From Paracoccus sp. (in: a-proteobacteria) (GTDB taxonomy: Bacteria > Pseudomonadota > Alphaproteobacteria > Rhodobacterales > Rhodobacteraceae): a stretch of 6,069 nt of DNA. Positions 1 through 5,219 of this stretch are shown here, piece after piece (the first letter of the stretch is position 1; every line of letters starts with the position of its first letter). Both the position numbers and the translations under genes were made by a program. The notes beneath the pieces are model-generated. The model worked only from the letters and a program-made list of their open reading frames with translations. It was not told the DNA's origin and searched no databases. The stretch lies in contig JAGPGI010000179.1 of the NCBI GenBank assembly GCA_018056045.1, forward strand, positions 1 through 6,069, written 5' to 3'.

Positions 1-910
1 GCGCCTGCGCGCCCAGACGCATCATCAGCACCTGACATTCCGGGTCGCCAAAGCGGACATTGTATTCGACCAGCCGGGCATGGCCGTTCTCGATCATCAG
101 CCCGGCATAAAGCACGCCCTGAAACGGCGTCCCGCGCCGCGCCATCTCGGCCACGGTCGGGCGTACGATCTCGGCCATGACCTGATCCTGAATGGCCTGC
201 GTCAGTACCGGGGCCGGGGAATAGGCGCCCATGCCGCCGGTATTCGGCCCGGTATCGCCGTCGCCCACGCGCTTGTGGTCCTGCGCGGTGCCGACGGGCA
301 GGCAATCGGTGCCGTCGCACAGAATGAAGAAGCTGGCCTCTTCGCCGGCCATGAATTCCTCGATCACCACCTCGGCGCCGGCCGCGCCGAATTCGCCGCC
401 GAAGGCACGGTCGATGGCGTCGAGGGCCTCGGCCTCAGTCATGGCAACGGTCACGCCCTTGCCGGCGGCCAGACCGTCGGCCTTGATGACGATGGGGGCG
501 CCTTGCGCGCGGATATAGGCGCGCGCGGGGTCCGCGGCATCAAAGCGCGCCCATGCGGCGGTCGGCGCCCCGCAGGCATCGCAGACCTCCTTGGTGAAGC
601 TTTTCGAGGCTTCCAGCATCGCCGCGGCCTTGGACGGGCCGAATGCCAGAATCCCCGCCGCGCGCAGATCATCGGCAACGCCGGCGGCCAAGGGCGCCTC
701 GGGGCCGATCACCACCAGATCAATGGCGTTTTCCTCGCAAAAGCCAATCACGGCGGGTCCGGACAGGATATCCAGCGCCGCCAGCCGCGCCATAGGCTCC
801 ATGCCGGCATTGCCGGGGGCGACGAACAGCCGGTCGCATTTCGGGTTCTGCCGGATCGCCCAGGCCAGCGCATGTTCGCGCCCGCCACTGCCAAGGATCA
901 GAATATTCAT
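1..910 (-). CDS. purD: Phosphoribosylamine-glycine ligase (GAR synthetase), 3' end missing
   Basis: PurD catalyses the second step of de novo purine synthesis in the cytosol, joining phosphoribosylamine and glycine with ATP to give GAR. The visible 303 residues start [15 protein letters not shown], the family's N-terminal nucleotide-binding loop (residues 1-15). GPEAPL is at 69-74 and the ATP-grasp segment [12 protein letters not shown] at 142-153. A second conserved block, [19 protein letters not shown], covers 212-230, and the GARS signature RFGDPECQ lies at 286-293, inside [11 protein letters not shown]. Family members are about 420-430 residues, so roughly 120 C-terminal residues lie beyond the left edge; base 1 is an incomplete codon. 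The ATG at 910 is chosen because it gives the canonical N-terminus and has AGGGG (920-924) nine bases upstream. The gene is divergent from xseA. No frameshift or missing motif is seen in the visible part. Identification is firm. Confidence 0.97.
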   Translation of the reverse strand, partial: MNILILGSGGREHALAWAIRQNPKCDRLFVAPGNAGMEPMARLAALDILSGPAVIGFCEENAIDLVVIGPEAPLAAGVADDLRAAGILAFGPSKAAAMLEASKSFTKEVCDACGAPTAAWARFDAADPARAYIRAQGAPIVIKADGLAAGKGVTVAMTEAEALDAIDRAFGGEFGAAGAEVVIEEFMAGEEASFFILCDGTDCLPVGTAQDHKRVGDGDTGPNTGGMGAYSPAPVLTQAIQDQVMAEIVRPTVAEMARRGTPFQGVLYAGLMIENGHARLVEYNVRFGDPECQVLMMRLGAQA

Positions 911-940
911 GGCGCAGGTCCCCTTTGCGACTGTTGCCGC

Positions 941-969
941 CTTCTAGGAACTGGCATGCGCAGGATCAA
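941..969 (-). promoter_or_regulatory. Candidate sigma-70-type promoter for purD
   Basis: On the minus strand a -35-like TTGATC (964-969) is followed after exactly 17 bases by a -10-like TAGAAG (941-946). Each box matches the consensus at 4 of 6 positions, and the layout would start the transcript near 934, leaving a leader of about 25 bases with the AGGGG ribosome binding site at 920-924. Spacing and placement fit purD well, but two 4/6 boxes in a 99-bp region are not strong evidence. The -35 box is one arm of the inverted repeat at 963-981. Confidence 0.4.
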
Positions 970-981
970 TCCCCTTGATCC
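963..981. repeat. Perfect 7-bp inverted repeat in the purD/xseA spacer
   Basis: GGATCAA (963-969), a 5-base centre TCCCC, then TTGATCC (975-981) form an exact inverted repeat. It sits in the divergent purD/xseA spacer, overlapping the candidate purD -35 box and ending 28 bases before the xseA ATG at 1010. It could be an operator able to act on both genes, or a small hairpin in an xseA leader. I do not recognise it as the site of a named regulator. If xseA began at 956 instead, the repeat would be inside coding sequence. Confidence 0.5.
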
Positions 982-1009
982 GGCCGCCCGCCCGCGCCAG
1001 AACCGGCGG

Positions 1010-2581
1010 ATGGAGCTTTTCGACGACACGCCCGAACCGGGCCCCGGCAGCAACGCGCATGAATTCACCGTCTCCGAGATATCGGGCGCGGTCAAACGCG
1101 TGCTCGAGGGCGAATTCGGCCGCGTCCGCGTGCGCGGCGAGATCGGCCGCGTCTCGCGCCCGTCCTCGGGACATATCTATTTCGACCTCAAGGACGACCG
1201 CTCGGTCATCGCGGCTGTCTCGTGGAAGGGGCAGGTCGCGCGCATCTCGACCCGGCCTGAAGAAGGCATCGAGGTCATCGCCACCGGCCGCCTGACCACT
1301 TTCCCGGGCCAGTCGAAATATCAGCTGATCGTCGACGAGATCGAACCCGCCGGCGCCGGCGCGCTGATGATGATGCTGGAAAAGCGCCGCAAGCAACTCG
1401 CCGCCGAAGGGCTGTTCGACGAATCGCGCAAACGCCCGTTGCCCTGGTTGCCGCGCGTCATCGGCGTCGTGACCTCGCCCTCGGGGGCGGTCATTCGCGA
1501 CATCCTGCACCGGTTGCGCGACCGTTTCCCGACACATGTGCTGATCTGGCCGGTGGCCGTGCAGGGTGAGGCCAGCGCCTCGCAGGTCAGCGCCGCCATT
1601 CAGGGTTTTAACGCCTTGCCCAAGGACGGCCCGATCCCGCGCCCGGACCTGATCATCGTGGCGCGGGGGGGTGGCAGCCTTGAGGACCTCTGGGGCTTCA
1701 ACGAGGAAATCGTCGTCCGCGCCGCCGCTGCCAGTGAAATCCCGCTGATCTCGGCGGTCGGCCATGAAACCGACACCACATTGATCGACTTCGCCGCCGA
1801 CCGCCGGGCGCCGACCCCTACGGCCGCGGCGGAAATGGCGGTGCCGGTGCGCGCCGAACTGATGGCGCGGCTGGCCGAGAACGGCTCGCGCATGATCCGC
1901 GCCAGCCAGCAGCGGGGCGCGCGTCAGCGCCAGCGCCTGACCGATCTGGGTCGCGCGCTTGGCCGCCCGCAAGCCCTGACAGATCCGGCACGGCAACGCT
2001 TCGACCTGATCGCCGGACGGCTGGAGCCTGCGCTGAAGGGCTTTGTCCGCAGCCGCCGCGACCGGCTCAGCGCGCTGCCGCTGTCGCTCGCGGCCCTGCG
2101 CGGCAATATCCGCACCCGCCGCGAGCGCCTCGCCGGTCTCGGCCAGCGCCTGCCGCTGGCCGAAGCCAGAGCCGGGGCGCGACGCAGGGAGCGCCTGACC
2201 GAGATCGCCCAACGCCTGATCCGCGCCCGCGCGCGCACGCTCTCCGATGCCACGCGCAATATCGCGCGCGACCGCGAACGGACCGCAAACCTCGGCCGCC
2301 GCATGATCGCCGCGGCCGAGCGCCTGCTGCCCCCGCGCCGCGAAAGGCTCGACCGTCTCGACCGCCTGCGCCAGACCTTGGGTTACAAGGAAACCCTGAA
2401 ACGCGGCTATGCCGTGATCCATGGCCCGACCGGCCTGATCACCCGCTCTGACGAGGCCGCGCAAACCCCGCGCTTCGAGATCGAGTTCCTTGATGGCCGC
2501 ATGAGCGCGCGCCCCGAGATCCCGCCCGCAAAACCCGCCAGAAAACCAGACCCCGAAAAAGCCCAGAAATCCCTTTTCTAA
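1010..2581 (+). CDS. xseA: Exodeoxyribonuclease VII large subunit
   Basis: XseA is the catalytic subunit of exonuclease VII, which with many XseB copies degrades single-stranded DNA from both ends in the cytosol and acts in DNA repair. The 523-residue product has an N-terminal OB-fold (about 18-110, including GHIYFDLKD and TGRLTTFPGQSKYQL). The catalytic domain follows, with TSPSGAVIRDI (155-165), VARGGGS (217-223) and AVGHETDTTLID (249-260). D164, R219, H252 and D255 align by motif with the residues reported essential in E. coli (D155, R205, H238, D241). A long arginine-rich helical stalk covers about 285-455, and the C-terminal beta element RGYAVIHGPTG is near 465-475; the protein ends SLF. 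It is longer than the E. coli protein (456), mostly through the stalk. Start: the ATG at 1010 gives the usual MELFDD-type N-terminus, but an in-frame ATG at 956, 18 codons upstream, has a better ribosome binding site (AGGAA, 946-950). The frame stays open further upstream only as an antisense shadow of purD. No xseB is in the window. Confidence 0.96.
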   Translation: MELFDDTPEPGPGSNAHEFTVSEISGAVKRVLEGEFGRVRVRGEIGRVSRPSSGHIYFDLKDDRSVIAAVSWKGQVARISTRPEEGIEVIATGRLTTFPGQSKYQLIVDEIEPAGAGALMMMLEKRRKQLAAEGLFDESRKRPLPWLPRVIGVVTSPSGAVIRDILHRLRDRFPTHVLIWPVAVQGEASASQVSAAIQGFNALPKDGPIPRPDLIIVARGGGSLEDLWGFNEEIVVRAAAASEIPLISAVGHETDTTLIDFAADRRAPTPTAAAEMAVPVRAELMARLAENGSRMIRASQQRGARQRQRLTDLGRALGRPQALTDPARQRFDLIAGRLEPALKGFVRSRRDRLSALPLSLAALRGNIRTRRERLAGLGQRLPLAEARAGARRRERLTEIAQRLIRARARTLSDATRNIARDRERTANLGRRMIAAAERLLPPRRERLDRLDRLRQTLGYKETLKRGYAVIHGPTGLITRSDEAAQTPRFEIEFLDGRMSARPEIPPAKPARKPDPEKAQKSLF

Positions 2582-2610
2582 ATTTCTTTCATGTCGAAAT
2601 ATCCCGGGGT

Positions 2611-2634
2611 CCGGGGCAGGGCCCCGGTCTTATT
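2611..2634 (+). terminator. GC-rich hairpin terminator between convergent xseA and MFS gene
   Basis: CCGGGGC (2611-2617), loop AGG, GCCCCGG (2621-2627) form a perfect 7-bp stem followed by TCTTATT (2628-2634), a moderate T-rich tail, 30 bases after the xseA stop. The tail overlaps the last codons of the convergent MFS gene. Read on the minus strand, the same stem is followed by ACCCCGGGATATTTC, so it may also stop transcripts of the MFS operon, though the T-run on that side is poor. The stem is clear; terminator activity is inferred from position. Confidence 0.65.
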
Positions 2635-3850
2635 GCGCAATCTCGCGCGGCCGCAGCATCAGCCACAAAAGCGCGCCGCCCGCCAGCACCAGAAACGGCA
2701 GCATCGCCAGATTGACCGCATTCCACCCCGCCTGAGCCGAGCCGCCCATGCAGTTCATCAACCCGCCCGAGGATAGCGAGGCCAGAAACACCCCGCTGAA
2801 CACCACGGCGTCATTGAGCCCCTGAACGGTCTCGCGCTCTTCCGGACGATAGGCGCGGGTCAGCATGGCGGTCGCGCCGATATAGCCAAAATTCCAGCCC
2901 AGCCCCAAAAGGATCAGCGTGACATAGAAATGTCCCAGCTCGACCCCGGACAGGGCCACGGCCCCGGCAGCGGCCAGAATGAGCAGACCGATCATGACGA
3001 TCTGCCGCGCACCAAAGCGGGCGATCAGATGGCCGGTGAAAAAGGACGGCATATACATTGCCAGCACATGGCCCGCGACAATGCTCGCCGCATCAGCGGT
3101 CTGAAAGCCGCAGCCCACCACGGCCAAGGGCGCCGAGGTCATCACCAGATTCATCAGCGCGTAAGACACCATCCCGCAGATCATCGCCACCGCGATCTGC
3201 GGCACGCGGATCAGCTCGCCCAGCGGACGGCCGCTCGCGGCGCCGGCGGCAGGCGCGGGCGGGCGCGGAATGTCAAGGAATGCAAACAGCACCGGCCCCA
3301 GCAGGTTCAGCCCGATGATCGCGGCATAGGTGGCCAGAAACGGGATCGCCGTGACCTCCGAGGTCAGCCGCACCAGAGCCGGGCCGGTGATCGCGGCCGC
3401 AAGCCCGCCCGCCATGACCAGCGAAATGGCGCGCGACTGGAATTCGGGCGGCGCGCAATCGGTGGCGGCAAAGCGGTAAAACCCCTGCGCCGCCATATAG
3501 ACCCCGGTCAGCAGACCGCTCAGCATGAACAGCCAGAAACTTCCCGCAATCAGCGCATAAGCGGCCAGCGCCGCGCCAAGCCCGCCCGAGATGCAGGCCA
3601 GCAGAAAGCCGGCCCGGCGGCCGTGGCGGCGCATGAACCCCGCCAAGGGACGGGCCGAAGCCGCCGAGCCAAGAATGATCATCGACAGCGGCAGCGTGGC
3701 GATGCAGGGGTTCGGGCTCAGCATCTGGCCGGCCAGTCCGCCGACGATGAAGATCATCGACATCTGCGCACCCAGAAGTGCCTGCGCCAGCAGCAGCACG
3801 ACGACATTGCGCCATGCCCGGCGCATCGGATCGGCTGGCGCGGCGGTCAT
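2630..3850 (-). CDS. MFS transporter, substrate unknown
   Basis: This is a 406-residue inner-membrane protein of the major facilitator superfamily. About twelve hydrophobic segments can be placed by eye: near 14-38, 47-67, 80-100, 102-124, 140-160, 168-192, 217-240, 250-275, 283-301, 306-329, 345-365 and 375-399. A hydrophilic Pro/Ala-rich loop (about 194-215) separates the two six-helix halves. The loop between helices 2 and 3 reads GFMRRHGRR (71-79), a version of MFS motif A in which Arg occupies the usual Asp position; GHLIARFGAR (273-282) is its counterpart in the second half. The start at 3850 lies four bases after the eda stop with no strong ribosome binding site of its own, which suggests translational coupling to eda. 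A sugar-acid or related substrate would fit the eda context, but nothing in the sequence shows it. Similar alphaproteobacterial proteins are, as far as I recall, mostly unassigned. The family call is firm; the substrate is open. Confidence 0.9.
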   Translation of the reverse strand: MTAAPADPMRRAWRNVVVLLLAQALLGAQMSMIFIVGGLAGQMLSPNPCIATLPLSMIILGSAASARPLAGFMRRHGRRAGFLLACISGGLGAALAAYALIAGSFWLFMLSGLLTGVYMAAQGFYRFAATDCAPPEFQSRAISLVMAGGLAAAITGPALVRLTSEVTAIPFLATYAAIIGLNLLGPVLFAFLDIPRPPAPAAGAASGRPLGELIRVPQIAVAMICGMVSYALMNLVMTSAPLAVVGCGFQTADAASIVAGHVLAMYMPSFFTGHLIARFGARQIVMIGLLILAAAGAVALSGVELGHFYVTLILLGLGWNFGYIGATAMLTRAYRPEERETVQGLNDAVVFSGVFLASLSSGGLMNCMGGSAQAGWNAVNLAMLPFLVLAGGALLWLMLRPREIAQ

Positions 3851-3854
3851 CGGC

Positions 3855-4493
3855 TCATTTCAGCGCGCGGGCTTCGCGCGCGCGCGCCTCGATCGCGGCC
3901 CAGTTGCCGGCGGCGACCTCGGCATCGGGGCTGATCCAGCTTCCGCCGACGCAGATCACGTTCGAGAGCGACAGATAGTCCCGCGCATTCGTGGGCGAGA
4001 CGCCTCCGGTCGGGCAAAAGCTGACCTGCGGCAGCGGGCCGCCCAGCGATTTCAGCATCTTGGCGCCGCCCGCCGCCTCGGCCGGGAAGAATTTCAGCAT
4101 CGAATAGCCCCATTCCATCGCCCGCATCACCTCGGAGGCGGTGGCCGAGCCGGGCAGCAGCGGCAGTTCGGCCTCTTCGCAGGCCCTGACCAGACGCTCG
4201 GTCGCGCCGGGCGAGACGGCAAAGCTTGCCCCCGCATCCTTGGCGCGCTTGACGTCATCGGGGGTCAGGACGGTGCCAGCGCCGACATGGCCGCCCGGAA
4301 CCTTGGCCATCTCGCGGATGACATCCAGCGCGGCCCGGGTGCGCAGCGTCACCTCAAGCACCGGCAGCCCGCCTGCGACCAGCGCCGTCGCCAGCCCCTC
4401 GGCCTTGCTGGCATCGGCCACGACCAGAACCGGGATCACCGGGGCAAGTTCGCACAAGGCGCGGGACTTCTGGGACTGGATCTCGGGAGTCAT
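3855..4493 (-). CDS. eda: KDPG aldolase (2-dehydro-3-deoxy-phosphogluconate aldolase)
   Basis: Eda cleaves 2-keto-3-deoxy-6-phosphogluconate to pyruvate and glyceraldehyde 3-phosphate, the last specific step of the Entner-Doudoroff pathway, in the cytosol. The 212-residue product has the usual length (E. coli 213) and runs through a class I aldolase barrel: VIPVLVV (19-25), LEVTLRT (46-52), VGAGTVLTPDDV (70-81), AVSPGATE (92-99), MLKFFPAEAAGG (132-143), FCPTGGVSP and GGSWISP near the C-terminus. By motif alignment E47, R51 and T74 match the catalytic E45, R49 and T73 of E. coli, and K134 is the Schiff-base lysine (E. coli K133). All are present. The ATG at 4493 is supported by GAGG (4501-4504) seven bases upstream. 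The gene is followed after four bases by the MFS gene. The pathway partner edd is not in the window. Some family members also act on 4-hydroxy-2-oxoglutarate. Confidence 0.96.
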   Translation of the reverse strand: MTPEIQSQKSRALCELAPVIPVLVVADASKAEGLATALVAGGLPVLEVTLRTRAALDVIREMAKVPGGHVGAGTVLTPDDVKRAKDAGASFAVSPGATERLVRACEEAELPLLPGSATASEVMRAMEWGYSMLKFFPAEAAGGAKMLKSLGGPLPQVSFCPTGGVSPTNARDYLSLSNVICVGGSWISPDAEVAAGNWAAIEARAREARALK

Positions 4494-4500
4494 GGAAATA

Positions 4501-4504
4501 CCTC
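4501..4504 (-). promoter_or_regulatory. Ribosome binding site of eda
   Basis: GAGG on the minus strand lies seven bases before the ATG at 4493, a normal Shine-Dalgarno spacing, and fixes the eda start. Confidence 0.7.
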
Positions 4505-4517
4505 GTGACAGGAATGA

Positions 4518-4575
4518 GAGGGCGTTTTCGCCCCCGAAATAGCGTTTTTTGGGGCGCTAACGCAAGCCGCGTCAA
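4518..4575 (-). promoter_or_regulatory. eda leader: small hairpins and a possible -35 box
   Basis: The 111-bp spacer between the DUF1190 gene and eda holds no gene. Read on the minus strand it has a -35-like TTGACG (4570-4575), but at 17-19 bases downstream only an A-rich stretch, not a convincing -10. It then has an inverted repeat TAGCG-N10-CGCTA (4540-4559). Last comes a compact hairpin GGGCG-AAAA-CGCCC (4520-4533), extendable by a G-U and a G-C pair to 4518-4535, in the leader about 25 bases before the start codon. No T-run follows the hairpin, so it is not a good intrinsic terminator. A promoter for eda is expected here, but I cannot place it with confidence. Confidence 0.3.
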
Positions 4576-4604
4576 TCCCCTGCGTGATCCGCCCCGGTCC
4601 CGGC

Positions 4605-5216
4605 CTAGCCGCCAAAGCTGCTGCGGCTGCCCGAACGCGCGGTGGCGCCCGCGCCGAAACCGCCACGCTGGCTGACCTGCGAGGCCGTCATCGGTGGCTT
4701 TCCGATGGTCGAGGGCGCGCGCTGGAAGGTCGAGGCCGCGACCTTGCCGGTGCCGCGATTGCTGGCGAAGGTCTGGTCGCCCTTGGGCGTCGAATAGCCG
4801 CCCGATGCCGTCCTGACCATCGGCTGCGAGAAGATGCCGCCGCCGCGCGACAGCATCGAACCCATCATGTAACCCACGAGCAGCGGCATGAAGGAAAACC
4901 CGCCGCCCGAATTCTGCGCTGTCGGATCGCCCTCGCACTGGCCGGCGCCGTGTTCCTTTTCGCAGAGTTCCTTGGATTCGTAGCGCGGCGCGGTTTCCAG
5001 ATGCTCCTGTTCAGCGGCGGCGAAGTTCTTGCGGCAGTCGTCCTCGGTGAACCACAGGCCGTTTTCCTTGCTGGCGGCGACGCAGCTTTCCAGATCGGGA
5101 AAGCTCTGCGCATCCACGCGGTCGTCCTCGCAGGCGGCCAAAGCCAGCGTGGCGGTTCCGGCCAGAACCAGCGCCACATGGCGCGAGCGTTTGCGGATGG
5201 AATGGATCTTGGTCAT
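4605..5216 (-). CDS. DUF1190/YgiB-family lipoprotein
   Basis: This 203-residue protein resembles E. coli YgiB (about 220 residues), whose function is not established. A basic N-terminus (K3 to H13), a hydrophobic stretch (14-27) and the lipobox LAAC (26-29) predict a lipoprotein anchored through Cys29 at the cell envelope. After it come four cysteines, C45, C61, C85 and C94, spaced like those I recall in YgiB, in contexts DLESC, EDDC and KELCEKEHGAGQC. They could form two disulphides. The conserved segment SFMPLLVGYMMGSML (108-122) follows, then a Gly/Ser/Thr-rich, probably disordered tail ending RGGFG and finally SSFGG; E. coli YgiB also ends in Gly-Gly. The start at 5216 lies three bases after the stop of the ATP-grasp gene, with its ribosome binding site inside that gene, so the two are almost certainly co-expressed. 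Family call is confident; biochemical role is unknown. Confidence 0.88.
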   Translation of the reverse strand: MTKIHSIRKRSRHVALVLAGTATLALAACEDDRVDAQSFPDLESCVAASKENGLWFTEDDCRKNFAAAEQEHLETAPRYESKELCEKEHGAGQCEGDPTAQNSGGGFSFMPLLVGYMMGSMLSRGGGIFSQPMVRTASGGYSTPKGDQTFASNRGTGKVAASTFQRAPSTIGKPPMTASQVSQRGGFGAGATARSGSRSSFGG

Positions 5217-5219
5217 GAA

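Noticed and set aside
963..981. FNR/FnrL box in the purD/xseA spacer
   Set aside because: The FNR site is TTGAT-N4-ATCAA. Here the half-sites are in the opposite order (ATCAA then TTGAT) with a 5-base centre, so it is not an FNR box.
80..1009. An open frame of 310 codons running into xseA on the plus strand, which would give an 833-residue fusion
   Set aside because: It is antisense to purD, whose motifs are intact. The predicted residues are low-complexity Gly/Ala/Arg/His text typical of antisense frames in GC-rich DNA, and XseA homology begins only near 1010.
944..2464. A 506-codon open frame on the minus strand opposite xseA
   Set aside because: Its composition is an antisense artefact (Arg/Ala/Gly/Asp-rich, no recognisable motif), while the plus strand carries all XseA catalytic motifs. 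Long antisense frames are expected at this GC content.
2930..4508. Plus-strand open frames of 334 and 305 codons opposite the MFS and eda genes
   Set aside because: Both are antisense to well-supported genes. They are rich in Arg, Gln, His and Gly, with no domain, signal or membrane pattern.
4518..4535. Intrinsic terminator for the DUF1190 gene
   Set aside because: On the transcribed strand the hairpin is followed by CTCTCATTCC, not a T-run, and it lies 70 bases past the stop, close to eda. A leader structure is more likely.
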